Notes under the pieces: generated by a model
Databases searched by the model: none
Told to the model about the DNA's origin: nothing
Seen by the model: the letters and a program-made list of their open reading frames with translations, nothing else
Made by a program: the position numbers and the translations under genes
Origin: CAZCQG01 sp964500775
Lineage (GTDB): Bacteria; Campylobacterota; Campylobacteria; Campylobacterales; CAZCQG01
Reading direction: 5' to 3'
Assembly: GCA_964500775.1 (NCBI GenBank)
Contig: CAZCQG010000002.1
Location: 1-64,000 of the forward strand
DNA: 64,000 nt
Part shown: piece after piece, positions 43,252-52,289 of the stretch
Layout: each line of letters starts with the position of its first letter
Position numbering within the stretch: position 1 is the first letter of the stretch

Positions 43252-45009
43252 TTAGTTCAGAAGCGAGGCGGCGGCGAGTTTTTCGCTAGATTTCTTTGCC
43301 GCTTTTTTCAAATCACCGAAGATTTTATCGAGATTCCTATTTATTACCACTTGGTCTTTGGCTATCACCTCGATGATAGCTCCGCTCACGCTAAGAAGCG
43401 GGAAGTCTCGCTTCTTTCCATCCCTATCGCACATCTCTACAAAGCCTCTACTAATATCCTCTTCGTCATAAAAGCTTTCGGCGTTTTTGCGAAATTTATC
43501 GACGACTTCTTTGTAATGCCCATACGCCTCTTCAAATGAAAAATCTTTGTCGCTACTACTAAGCGAAGCGAAAAAATCATCCCCGCCGATATGCCCGATA
43601 AAATACCCCTTCTCTTCCAAATCCGCCCGCAATATGTCGGCAAAAAGCTTGATCGCCCTATCGCCGTATCGGAATCCGTATTTGTCGTTAAAAGGTTTGA
43701 AGTTATCAAAATCAAAATAGCAAATTATTATGTCGGTTCCCACGTTTGCGAAATGGGTCGTGAGGTATTTTTGTATCGCGTTATTTCCGGCTAGCCCCGT
43801 GAGCGGATTTTGCTCCAGTGCGCTTATTATATTCTTTTTGTTGAGGGCGTTGAGCAAAGACGAAGAGGTGAGGAATCCTTTATATTTCGTATCTTTTATG
43901 ACGATGACCCCGTTGCCATCCTGTGACATCGAAAATATCTCTAAAGCAGAATCTATATCGCTATTGACATCCACCACGCCGCATTCAGAGACGAATTGCC
44001 GCACGTTCTTGACTGCGGATTTGTTTTTTAAAAGCGCCGTGCCGTACGCCGAGTAGACAAAATCTTTCAAATCTTTGTCTTTGATGATACCTAGCGGATA
44101 GCCCGACATATCGAGTGCGGGCAAAAAAGTGGTGTTTTTATTTTTTCTAAATTTCTCTAAGACATCAAGCATATCTTCATTTTCATACACGGGGTCTAAA
44201 AATTCCACGTACTCTTTGAGGGAGTTTTTGAGGGTGTTTCTTTTGTCTTTGATGTTGAGTTTTTCGATGTGCTTGTAGCGCTCTTTGAGCCTGCTTTTAT
44301 TAAAGGTCTCATCGCGCACGATCTTCCCCTCGATGAGCGGGATGCTTAGCTCTTTACTCGCGTAGTACAGCTCTTTTGTGTCGATTCCTTTGGCTATGAC
44401 CATCACCCCCAAAACCTTCGTGATGTTGCAGATATTGGAGACATACATCTTTTTTCGCAAGTGTTTATCCATATCTTGGACGAAAAAGCTATCGAGCTTC
44501 ACGAAATCAGGCACGAGTTCGTACATCAATCGGTAGTTAAAGCTCCCGCTCCCGAAATCATCGATCGCTATTTTAAACCCGCTATTGGAAAAGAATCCAA
44601 ACAGCGCATTTACTTCGGAGGGTTCGAGCTTGTTGTCTTTTTGCGGTAGGACGATACAGATTCTAGAGAGGTAGGGCTTGATTGATTCGATGTACTCCAT
44701 AGTCTCTTTTGAGAAAAGATCAGGCATCTTCGCGAGCCTGCAATCAGCCTCGATAAAGACGCAACTCTCGGTGTTCTCATCGTTTTTCAAAAACTCCAAA
44801 GCCCGATTTAAAAAAATCATTTGCAACTGCACGAGGGTGAGCTTTGAGAAACACCTATCCCAAAACTCCCTTATCTCTTTGCCATCTTTGCATACGGGGA
44901 TAAAATCGTATCCAAGCGTTATTCCGCTTAGGGTGTTGACTATCGGCTGATACTTGTACTCGAAATTTTCGTCGACCTCCTTTAGAAGTCCCGCATGAAA
45001 GTTCAACAA
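43252..45009 (-). CDS. Degenerate EAL - CBS pair - GGDEF (GGDDF) c-di-GMP signalling protein
   Basis: 585 residues, cytoplasmic. Residues 15-235 follow the EAL fold but its catalytic motifs are changed. The E-A-L position is YDF, and the loop VAEGIE is VIAKGID. FGSGSFNYRL replaces FGTGYSSL. Residues about 265-390 are a CBS pair. Residues 400-570 form a GGDEF domain with GGDDF at 475-479 and YFDFDNFKPFND. The EAL part is probably a c-di-GMP or protein-binding module, and the GGDEF part may be an active cyclase. It shares CBS domains with neighbouring mgtE, hinting at nucleotide or Mg sensing. Confidence 0.88.
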   Translation of the reverse strand: MLNFHAGLLKEVDENFEYKYQPIVNTLSGITLGYDFIPVCKDGKEIREFWDRCFSKLTLVQLQMIFLNRALEFLKNDENTESCVFIEADCRLAKMPDLFSKETMEYIESIKPYLSRICIVLPQKDNKLEPSEVNALFGFFSNSGFKIAIDDFGSGSFNYRLMYELVPDFVKLDSFFVQDMDKHLRKKMYVSNICNITKVLGVMVIAKGIDTKELYYASKELSIPLIEGKIVRDETFNKSRLKERYKHIEKLNIKDKRNTLKNSLKEYVEFLDPVYENEDMLDVLEKFRKNKNTTFLPALDMSGYPLGIIKDKDLKDFVYSAYGTALLKNKSAVKNVRQFVSECGVVDVNSDIDSALEIFSMSQDGNGVIVIKDTKYKGFLTSSSLLNALNKKNIISALEQNPLTGLAGNNAIQKYLTTHFANVGTDIIICYFDFDNFKPFNDKYGFRYGDRAIKLFADILRADLEEKGYFIGHIGGDDFFASLSSSDKDFSFEEAYGHYKEVVDKFRKNAESFYDEEDISRGFVEMCDRDGKKRDFPLLSVSGAIIEVIAKDQVVINRNLDKIFGDLKKAAKKSSEKLAAASLLN

Positions 45010-45058
45010 TTTTCCCTCGATTTTTTTGGATTTAACACTAATACTTTACATTGCTTTT

Positions 45059-45102
45059 GTTACCTCTCCGTTACGCCTAAAGTCTAAAAAATTTTTTGTT
45101 AC
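45059..45102 (+). promoter_or_regulatory. Candidate Pho box upstream of phoU
   Basis: GTTAC at 45059-45063 and 45070-45074 repeat with an 11-bp period (GTTAC-N6-GTTAC). A third GTTAC follows at 45098-45102. The Campylobacter jejuni PhosR box is, as I recall, GTTTC-N6-GTTTC, the same spacing and nearly the same half-site. The site is about 80-95 bases ahead of phoU, which begins a phoU-regulator-kinase run, so phosphate control by the encoded regulator is likely. Confidence 0.55.
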
Positions 45103-45155
45103 CATCAAGAAACCAATGTAATCTACAATTACAAAATTAATACAGAGGAAGAGGG

Positions 45156-45848
45156 ATGAAGACGCCTACGGGTTCTATTACGGAAAATCTCAACTACATC
45201 GACAGGATGGAAAAACTCACGGCAAATAAAATGACCGTCGTGGGTAAAACGCTTGATGCGCATAGACTTTGCACGGAGGGATTCCTCAAGCAAGACATCG
45301 CGCTGCTCAACCAAGCAAAAAACTACCTCAAAGGGCTAGAAGAGCTAGCCAACGAGCTAGATGATAAAATAATTACGATGGTGGGATTATTCGATCCCGA
45401 AGCGACCGATTTGCGAGAGATGATCGCGCTACTCAAAATAGTAAACGAGTTGGTACGTATCGGCAACTGCACCAAAAGCTGTGCCAATAGAGCAATATGG
45501 CTCATCGAAGAAAAGTACGACTACGACGGCTTGCAAAAGAATCTCACGATACTTTTTAGCATAACCTACACCGCTCTCAAGATCGTATGCGATGCCTTGA
45601 TGGATGAAAAATTCTCCGATCACACCCAAATCTTTAGCAAAGTCAAAATCGAAGAGAGCAAGACGGACGATATTTGCGGTCTCATTCAAAAAGAGATTTA
45701 CGACAGAAATTCGGGCAATGAACTAAGCAAAAAAGCTCTCGCCGTGTTAGAGATCACAAAAAAACTAGAGCGCAGCGCGGATCACACCGAAAATATCGCC
45801 CACCTTTTGGAGTATATAAAGCTCGGCGGGAAAATCAAAACTTACTAA
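45156..45848 (+). CDS. phoU: Phosphate signalling regulator PhoU
   Basis: 230 residues, all helical, with two three-helix PhoU repeats. The D-x3-E-R-x-A-D metal-site pattern appears as EITKKLERSADHTENI in the second repeat and is weaker in the first. PhoU binds the Pst transporter and the sensor kinase to turn off the phosphate-starvation response. The regulator gene follows after 15 bases. Confidence 0.9.
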   Translation: MKTPTGSITENLNYIDRMEKLTANKMTVVGKTLDAHRLCTEGFLKQDIALLNQAKNYLKGLEELANELDDKIITMVGLFDPEATDLREMIALLKIVNELVRIGNCTKSCANRAIWLIEEKYDYDGLQKNLTILFSITYTALKIVCDALMDEKFSDHTQIFSKVKIEESKTDDICGLIQKEIYDRNSGNELSKKALAVLEITKKLERSADHTENIAHLLEYIKLGGKIKTY

Positions 45849-45863
45849 ACACAAAGGAGCGTT

Positions 45864-46535
45864 ATGTCGGCACTCATCGCTATCATCGAAGACGAAGAGG
45901 ATATGTTAGAGTTATTGGAACACAAGCTTTTTAGTGAAGGATTCGAGCCTATCGGATTCCTCAACACGAACAACGTCGAAAAACTACTCAAAGAAGAGAG
46001 CGTGGATCTCCTCATCGTCGATAGAAACCTCCCCGGTGTAGAAGGGGCAGAGTTCGTAAGTTCGTTGCGCGATAAAGGGTATCAGATTCCCGTCATTTTT
46101 TTGAGCGCCAAAGACAAAGAGAGCGATAAGATAAAAGGGTTTGAACAAGGCGGGGACGACTATATCACCAAACCTTTCAATATGCAAGAGCTACTCCTTA
46201 GGGTAAAAGCACTCCTGAAGCGCACAAAGGGGGAAGAGAGTGAAATTTATCAATTTAGGGATATTATCATAAAGACCAAAAGCAAAGAGGTGTTCGTCGA
46301 TAGGAAAAAGATCGATCTCACCAAACTAGAGTTCCAATTGCTTTTAGAGTTTATAAAAAACAAAAACGTCGTACTTAGCAGGGATTATCTCTTGGAAAAC
46401 GTATGGAGAAGCAGCGAAGAGTATCAAGATAGGACGGTCAACGTCGCTATCAAAAGACTCAAAGAAAAAGTCGATCCGGATAAAGAGAAAAATTACTTCA
46501 AAAGCGTGCGAGGAGAAGGCTATATTCTTTGTTAG
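45864..46535 (+). CDS. OmpR/PhoB-family response regulator (PhoB/PhosR-like)
   Basis: 223 residues. The receiver domain (1-120) has the phospho-acceptor Asp in LLIVDRNLPG and the conserved Lys in YITKPFN. The winged-helix domain (130-223) binds DNA. Its position between phoU and a PhoR-like kinase marks it as the phosphate-response regulator. It overlaps the kinase gene by 7 bp. Confidence 0.92.
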   Translation: MSALIAIIEDEEDMLELLEHKLFSEGFEPIGFLNTNNVEKLLKEESVDLLIVDRNLPGVEGAEFVSSLRDKGYQIPVIFLSAKDKESDKIKGFEQGGDDYITKPFNMQELLLRVKALLKRTKGEESEIYQFRDIIIKTKSKEVFVDRKKIDLTKLEFQLLLEFIKNKNVVLSRDYLLENVWRSSEEYQDRTVNVAIKRLKEKVDPDKEKNYFKSVRGEGYILC

Positions 46536-47854
46536 GACTGCATAGACTTTTTTACTATCTATTCGTCGCATTTATCGTAGCGGTTTTCGCTACGTCAGTA
46601 TTTATCGGCTACTACTCTTACCGAGACGGCGAGGTAGGGCATGCGAAAAAAGTAATCGCCAAAGCCCAAAATGAATTTGCAAAATACGGCGAAGAGCAGG
46701 AGATACTCGCAGAGCACCTCTCCCTTTTAGGGGTAAATCTCCTCTTGTTTGACAAAAACCACACACCCATTTTTTCACACCCCGAGTACACCCATTTTAT
46801 CTTCGTCAGAGGGATACATTTGGGAGAATATTATGTCGATGAAAAAAGCTTTAGTCTTTTTTACAAATACTCCGTTATGCACAAAAACGAGGAGTGCATA
46901 GCCGTCCTCTATGCTCCTCTAGGCGGGACGAAAAATGCCTATTTGGATCTATGGAAAAAAGCGACGGTTATCTTTATTTTCGCCCTTGTTTTTACCTTTG
47001 CCCTCTCTAGCGTCATTAGTAAGATTCTCACCAAACAGCTCACTTCGCTCTCCAAGCTCTTGGGGGAGATTCCCGATATTGACGTAGATAGAGAGATACG
47101 GGGGAGATTTTTGCCCGAGTTTGACGTACTAGAAGAATCAATAATCAAGCTCTCTAAAAAAATCACCAAAAAAGATAAAAAACTCAAAAAGCACACCGCC
47201 GCTCTCCGCCTCCGCAACAGGGAGAATCTCGAAATCATCTCGGCGATTTCGCATGAGTTTAAGAATCCCATCGCCATTATTTCGGGCTACTGTGAGACAC
47301 TTCTCGAAGACAAAGAACTCGACCCCAAACTCCGAGAGAAATTTCTCAAAAAAATCGAAAACAATGCAAAAAAACTCACCGCCCTCATTGATAGGCTCTC
47401 CTTGAGCACGAAGCTCGAAAATCACGCCATCGAACCTGCTTTTGCAAAAACCTCTCTTTTGGGAATCTGCAATGATGTCAAAAATACGTGCGAAGATAAA
47501 TACAAAGAGAAAAAAGTACATATCATCGGCAAAGAGAGGGAAGTCGCGTGCGATAAAACACTCCTTGAGCTAGCGATCACGAATCTCGTCGAAAATGCCC
47601 TCAAATACTCTTTTGAAGACGTGACGCTCAAACTCGACGAAGAGAGAATCTCCGTCATAGACAAAGGGAGCGGCATCCCCGAAGAGGAGATAGACCTCAT
47701 CACTAAAAAATTTTACCGTGCCGATAAAAATAGTTGGAATAGCTCTCTTGGACTCGGGCTTTGGATAGTAAAATTTATCCTTAAGCTCCATAATACGAAT
47801 CTCGAAATAGAATCTACAAAAGGGGTCGGGTCGGTCTTTAGTTTTAAAATATAG
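46529..47854 (+). CDS. PhoR/PhosS-like sensor histidine kinase
   Basis: 441 residues from a TTG start inside the end of the regulator gene. Two membrane helices (about 6-27 and 143-168) bracket a small extracytoplasmic domain. A HAMP-like linker, the HisKA box AISHEFKNPIAII with the phospho-His, and an HATPase domain (NLVENALKYS, DKGSGIPEE, GLGLWIVK) follow. Its place after phoU and the regulator suggests phosphate sensing, through PhoU and Pst or PhosS-like direct sensing. Confidence 0.92.
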   Translation: MLGLHRLFYYLFVAFIVAVFATSVFIGYYSYRDGEVGHAKKVIAKAQNEFAKYGEEQEILAEHLSLLGVNLLLFDKNHTPIFSHPEYTHFIFVRGIHLGEYYVDEKSFSLFYKYSVMHKNEECIAVLYAPLGGTKNAYLDLWKKATVIFIFALVFTFALSSVISKILTKQLTSLSKLLGEIPDIDVDREIRGRFLPEFDVLEESIIKLSKKITKKDKKLKKHTAALRLRNRENLEIISAISHEFKNPIAIISGYCETLLEDKELDPKLREKFLKKIENNAKKLTALIDRLSLSTKLENHAIEPAFAKTSLLGICNDVKNTCEDKYKEKKVHIIGKEREVACDKTLLELAITNLVENALKYSFEDVTLKLDEERISVIDKGSGIPEEEIDLITKKFYRADKNSWNSSLGLGLWIVKFILKLHNTNLEIESTKGVGSVFSFKI

Positions 47855-47862
47855 GGAGTGTT

Positions 47863-49248
47863 ATGCAAAAGGTATTTGAACACTTAGGGGCGCTTGATAA
47901 ACGGTGTTATGATTCCTTTTTTCTCACCGAAGATATTTTAATGGAAAACGCCGCGAATGGACTTGCAAACTTTGTCAAAGAGCGTTTCGAGCGAAACAAA
48001 AAGATTCTTATCGTTGCAGGCAGCGGCAACAACGGCGGGGACGGGATCGCGTGTGCAAGGATTTTGCACGGCGAATATTTCGTCGATCTCTTCTTGCATA
48101 AAGAGCCGAAAAGTCCTATGGCGCGCCTACAATTAGCGCGTGCCAAAGCGCTTGGGGTTCAGCTAGTCGATACGATCGGCTCACGATACGACATCATCAT
48201 CGATGCACTCTTTGGCTCGGGACTCAAAGATGCATTAGATTCTAAAACTCTCTCACTTCTTAGAGATCTCAATACACTTGATGGTTATAAAATCGCCTGC
48301 GATATTCCTAGCGGGATAGATTCCTTGGGAAGAATCCAAGGTGGGTGTTTTAAGGCTGATGCGACGGTAACGATGGGGGCGCAAAAACTCTCCCTCTATC
48401 TCGATGAAGCAAAAGATTTCGTCGGAGAAATTCATGTGGCAAACCTCGGAATCGCTAGAGAAAAATACGAGACGGAAACTTCTATGTTTCTTTTAGACCT
48501 AGAAGATTTGCATCTCCCGATACGCACGAAGCAAAACACCCACAAAGGGGAATTTGGGCATACGATAGTGGCTATGGGGGAGAAAGAGGGAGCCGCACTC
48601 ATCGGTGCTACGGCGGCACTCCGTTTCGGAGCGGGACTGGTGAGTGTCGTTTGCGATGCAAACACGACGCTTCCGCCGTATTTGATGCGCGCGGATTCTT
48701 ATGAAAAAGCGGATGCAATAGCTGCAGGAATGGGTTTGGGCAAGATGGATGATGCACTTTTTAGCGCGCTTTTAAAAAAGCCGTGCGTCATCGACGCCGA
48801 TATATTTTACAAACACGAGATTCTCGAAATACTCAAAAACAATACAAAAATCATCCTCACACCGCATCCAAAAGAGTTCGCTTCATTGCTGAAAATCACG
48901 GGAATTGGCGAATATAGTGTAGAATTTATACAACATAATAGATTTTCTCTCTCGCAAACTTTCTGCGATAAATACAAAAATTGTATACTTATGCTCAAAG
49001 GCGCCAACACTCTCATCGCGGGAGAGGGAAAACTTTTTATCAACCCTCACGGGACACCGGTGCTCGCGAAAGGGGGGAGCGGCGATATGCTTTCAGGACT
49101 TATCGTCTCTTTGCTTGCGCAAGGATACTCACCGCTTGATGCGGCGTGCAATGCGTCATTGGCATTGGCAAAATGCTCGATGCTTTATGAATTTAACAAC
49201 TACTATCCGACCGCACTTGATATGGTCGAGGAGCTAAAAAGGTTATAA
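47863..49248 (+). CDS. nnr: Bifunctional NAD(P)H-hydrate epimerase / dehydratase
   Basis: 461 residues. The N-terminal YjeF epimerase (about 1-205) has AGSGNNGGDG. The C-terminal ADP-dependent dehydratase (about 220-455) has HKGEFGHTIVAMG, LTPHPKEFASLL and the phosphate-binding GGSGDMLSG. It repairs hydrated NADH and NADPH. It starts 8 bases after the kinase gene. It is a housekeeping enzyme without an obvious link to phosphate. Confidence 0.95.
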   Translation: MQKVFEHLGALDKRCYDSFFLTEDILMENAANGLANFVKERFERNKKILIVAGSGNNGGDGIACARILHGEYFVDLFLHKEPKSPMARLQLARAKALGVQLVDTIGSRYDIIIDALFGSGLKDALDSKTLSLLRDLNTLDGYKIACDIPSGIDSLGRIQGGCFKADATVTMGAQKLSLYLDEAKDFVGEIHVANLGIAREKYETETSMFLLDLEDLHLPIRTKQNTHKGEFGHTIVAMGEKEGAALIGATAALRFGAGLVSVVCDANTTLPPYLMRADSYEKADAIAAGMGLGKMDDALFSALLKKPCVIDADIFYKHEILEILKNNTKIILTPHPKEFASLLKITGIGEYSVEFIQHNRFSLSQTFCDKYKNCILMLKGANTLIAGEGKLFINPHGTPVLAKGGSGDMLSGLIVSLLAQGYSPLDAACNASLALAKCSMLYEFNNYYPTALDMVEELKRL

Positions 49249-51567
49249 GTGCAATTTATCAAAGAAGATTATGCGGCTAAAATAAAAAAAAGTAAAATAA
49301 TTTTATTGGCGAGCTACATACTCGCCCTCCTATTGTTGTTGGTTTGGTCTTTGTTTGCGTATCTGACGATGCAAGAGCTGATCGCCTCGCAAAAATCGTA
49401 CTCTAGCCTCATAAACACGAGCGGCAAACAGCGGATGCTTTCACAACATAGTGCGTTATATGCGGTTTTGTATACAAAAGAATCAAATGCCCAATACCTT
49501 GCCGAAATCAAAAAGAGTGTCGGCGAACTCAAGGCAAACCATAAATTCGTCTCGCAATACATTTTGACGATAGACACGATCAAATACTATTTCAGCTCCG
49601 TAGATGCACTTGACACCCAGCTCAATAACTATTGCGACATCTTGGAAGATTTCGTCCATTCACCTAGCGAAGAGAAATCAAGATACATTCACGAGTATTC
49701 TCAAAAGCTCTTGATTACTCTCGACAAAGGGGTGAGTGTCCTCGAAGAAGAGAGTCGCAAATCTATCGATTCCCTTTTAAACCAAGAGCTTCTGATCTTT
49801 ATAGGCACCCTTATTACCTTATTTCTCGAAGCGGTTCTTATCGTGATTCCTGTTTTCAAATCTACCGAAAAAGATTTTGAGCTGTTAAAAAAAGGGATTG
49901 AGGAGAAAACAAAAGAGCTAATCCTCTACTCACAAGTCTTTAAGCACGCTATCGAGGGTATCGCCATAACCGATAAAAAACAAAAAATACTCTCTGTCAA
50001 TAAAGCCTTTGAAAAGATAACGGGATACGGAAAAGAGGAGGCGGTAGGAAAAACCCCCGCCATACTCAAATCGGGGAAACACGACAAAGATTTCTATAAA
50101 AAGATGTGGGATCATATCCTCCTCGATGGGCATTGGAGCGGTGAAATCATCAATAAAAAAAAGGACGGGAGGCTCTTTTACGAGTGGATTAGCATTATCA
50201 AAGTAAACGACGACAACGGCAAGCCGCTCTATTACATCTCTATCTTCTCCGATATGACCCCGTTTCACGAAACCAAAAAGAATCTAGAGTATATGGCGAC
50301 GCACGATTTCCTCACGGGTCTCCCAAACAGGAATCTCTTCAATGATCGCTTCCATCACTCTATCGCCAAAGCCAAAAGAGACGACACGAAAGTGGGGTTG
50401 GTGTTTATCGATCTTGATGACTTTAAAAAAGTAAACGATTCACTCGGACACAACCTAGGGGACGAGCTCCTCATCGCCATAGCCGCGCGAATAAAATCCG
50501 AAACTAGAGAATCCGATACCCTCGCTAGGGTCGGAGGGGATGAATTTTTGCTACTAGTAGAAGATCTTGGCTCGACAAATACTCTCATAGCGCTCGTCGA
50601 AAAAATCAGAAATATAATCATAGAGCCTATCTACATAGGGGAGAAAGAGGTCGTCATCGGATGCAGTATAGGTATCAGCGTCTACCCCGACGATAGCCAA
50701 GACCCCGTACAGCTTATGCAATTTGCCGATATGGCGATGTACAAGGCAAAATCCAACGAGAAAGGGCATTATTGCTTCTTCACCGAAGACCTGAATAAAA
50801 AAGCCTCAAAAAGATTAGAAGTCGAAGGAAAGATTCGTGAAGCGATCAAGAATGACGAATTTATCCTATATTATCAACCCAAAATCGACCTCAAGAATAA
50901 TTCGATTTACGGCGTAGAAGCGCTCATACGGTGGAAAAAGGGAGACAAGATCATCCCTCCCGCGGAGTTTATAGAGATCGCCGAGGAGAGCGGGCAGATC
51001 ATAGAGATAGGCGACATCGTTATGCAAAAAGCTTTCTCAACCTTTAGCCGATGGAAAAGTATGGGATTCCATACCGATATGTCTATCAACTTTTCCGCAA
51101 AACAATTTGCCCAAATAAATATGTATGAGAAATTTACAAACTCGCTTAATGCGCATCTACAAGATGCTAACGGCATCATCATAGAGCTAACCGAATCTTC
51201 GCTCGTCACCGATTTTAGCAACACGCTAAAAATTTTGCAGGCGATAAAAAGCCATGGTGCAAAAATCTCGGTGGATGACTTCGGTACGGGATACTCTAGC
51301 TTGAGCTATCTCAAAAAATTGCCGCTTGACTATCTCAAGATAGACAGATCGTTTGTGATGGACATAGAGCAAGACGATGACGATAAGGTGATCGTCGAAG
51401 CGATAGCGTCACTCGGTAAAAAACTCGGTCTTACGCTCGTAGCGGAGGGGATAGAGAATGAATTCCAAGATAGGTTTCTAAAATCGATCGGTTGTGACAT
51501 AGGGCAAGGGTATATGTATTCAAGACCTATTTGCGAAGAAGAGTTGTTGGAAAAATATTACAAATAA
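49249..51567 (+). CDS. Membrane PAS-GGDEF-EAL c-di-GMP signalling protein
   Basis: 772 residues from a GTG that directly follows the nnr stop. TM1 (17-40) and TM2 (about 180-203) bracket a PilJ/NIT-like periplasmic helical sensor with the SGKQRMLSQ motif. A PAS domain (220-335), GGDEF (345-505; RVGGDEF at 427-433) and EAL (520-765; VEALIRW, DDFGTGYSSL, LVAEGIE) follow. Both catalytic signatures are intact, so it could make and break c-di-GMP. The nitrate/nitrite-like sensor pattern is suggestive only. Confidence 0.93.
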   Translation: MQFIKEDYAAKIKKSKIILLASYILALLLLLVWSLFAYLTMQELIASQKSYSSLINTSGKQRMLSQHSALYAVLYTKESNAQYLAEIKKSVGELKANHKFVSQYILTIDTIKYYFSSVDALDTQLNNYCDILEDFVHSPSEEKSRYIHEYSQKLLITLDKGVSVLEEESRKSIDSLLNQELLIFIGTLITLFLEAVLIVIPVFKSTEKDFELLKKGIEEKTKELILYSQVFKHAIEGIAITDKKQKILSVNKAFEKITGYGKEEAVGKTPAILKSGKHDKDFYKKMWDHILLDGHWSGEIINKKKDGRLFYEWISIIKVNDDNGKPLYYISIFSDMTPFHETKKNLEYMATHDFLTGLPNRNLFNDRFHHSIAKAKRDDTKVGLVFIDLDDFKKVNDSLGHNLGDELLIAIAARIKSETRESDTLARVGGDEFLLLVEDLGSTNTLIALVEKIRNIIIEPIYIGEKEVVIGCSIGISVYPDDSQDPVQLMQFADMAMYKAKSNEKGHYCFFTEDLNKKASKRLEVEGKIREAIKNDEFILYYQPKIDLKNNSIYGVEALIRWKKGDKIIPPAEFIEIAEESGQIIEIGDIVMQKAFSTFSRWKSMGFHTDMSINFSAKQFAQINMYEKFTNSLNAHLQDANGIIIELTESSLVTDFSNTLKILQAIKSHGAKISVDDFGTGYSSLSYLKKLPLDYLKIDRSFVMDIEQDDDDKVIVEAIASLGKKLGLTLVAEGIENEFQDRFLKSIGCDIGQGYMYSRPICEEELLEKYYK

Positions 51568-51580
51568 TAAAAATTATTAA

Positions 51581-51609
51581 TTGACAATATTTTACGATTG
51601 TGTTATTAT
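51581..51609 (+). promoter_or_regulatory. Promoter of the rubrerythrin gene
   Basis: TTGACA (51581-51586), a 17-bp spacer and TATTAT (51604-51609) give a near-consensus promoter 28 bases before the ATG, with AGGAG in between. The region around it (AATTATTAATTGACAATAT) is rich in short A/T palindromes where a Fur/PerR-type repressor could bind. No specific operator is claimed. Confidence 0.65.
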
Positions 51610-51637
51610 TCATCCACAAATACAAAAGGAGTAATAA

Positions 51638-52285
51638 ATGAAACAGTATCAAACCTATAAGTGCAATAGATGCGGCAATGAAGTAGAAATCCAAAACGTG
51701 GGCGGGGGGACACTTACCTGTTGCGGTGCGGCAATGGAGTGCACCACTACAAACTTAACTGCGGTAAATCTTATGAAAGCGTTTGCGGGAGAATCGCAAG
51801 CGAGAAATAAATACGAATTCTTCGGTGAACTAGCAAGAGAAGCGGGCTGGCACGCGATAGCCGATCATTTCTACGAAGCGGCGGAAAACGAAAAATACCA
51901 CGCATTGGCGGAATACAAAGCATACAACAAACTTGTAAACGGATTTGAGTTTAACGAAACATTGAAGAATCTCGACTACGCAATGGCGGGCGAAAACTAC
52001 GAACACACCGTGATGTATCCTAATTTCGCCGAGATAGCCAAGATAGAGGGTTATAAAGATATAGCGAGACTTTTTGAGGCGATAGCCAAAGTAGAGGTAG
52101 AGCACGAAAGGGAATATGCCGAGCTTAAAGATGCACTTATCGAGGACGGATTCTTCGAATCGGCAGATGAAGAGGCGTGGGTATGCGAAGTGTGCGGTCA
52201 CGTCCATAGAGGAAAAAAAGCACCGGGTGCTTGCCCGCTATGCAAAGTGTCTAAAGAGTATTTTAAAAGAGAACATCTCTATTAA
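51638..52285 (+). CDS. Desulforubrerythrin (desulforedoxin-rubrerythrin-rubredoxin)
   Basis: 215 residues in three parts. A desulforedoxin-like N-terminal iron site has CNRCG (9-13) and TCCGAAM (C29, C30). A rubrerythrin di-iron four-helix domain (about 40-170) has GESQARNKYEFF, ENEKYHA and E-x2-H pairs. A C-terminal rubredoxin has C-x2-C-G-H...C-P-L-C. The same chimera is known in Campylobacter jejuni (Rrc/DRbr). It reduces H2O2 to water in the cytoplasm at the expense of NADH-linked reductants. It has its own promoter and is followed by zupT. Confidence 0.93.
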   Translation: MKQYQTYKCNRCGNEVEIQNVGGGTLTCCGAAMECTTTNLTAVNLMKAFAGESQARNKYEFFGELAREAGWHAIADHFYEAAENEKYHALAEYKAYNKLVNGFEFNETLKNLDYAMAGENYEHTVMYPNFAEIAKIEGYKDIARLFEAIAKVEVEHEREYAELKDALIEDGFFESADEEAWVCEVCGHVHRGKKAPGACPLCKVSKEYFKREHLY

Positions 52286-52289
52286 TTGA

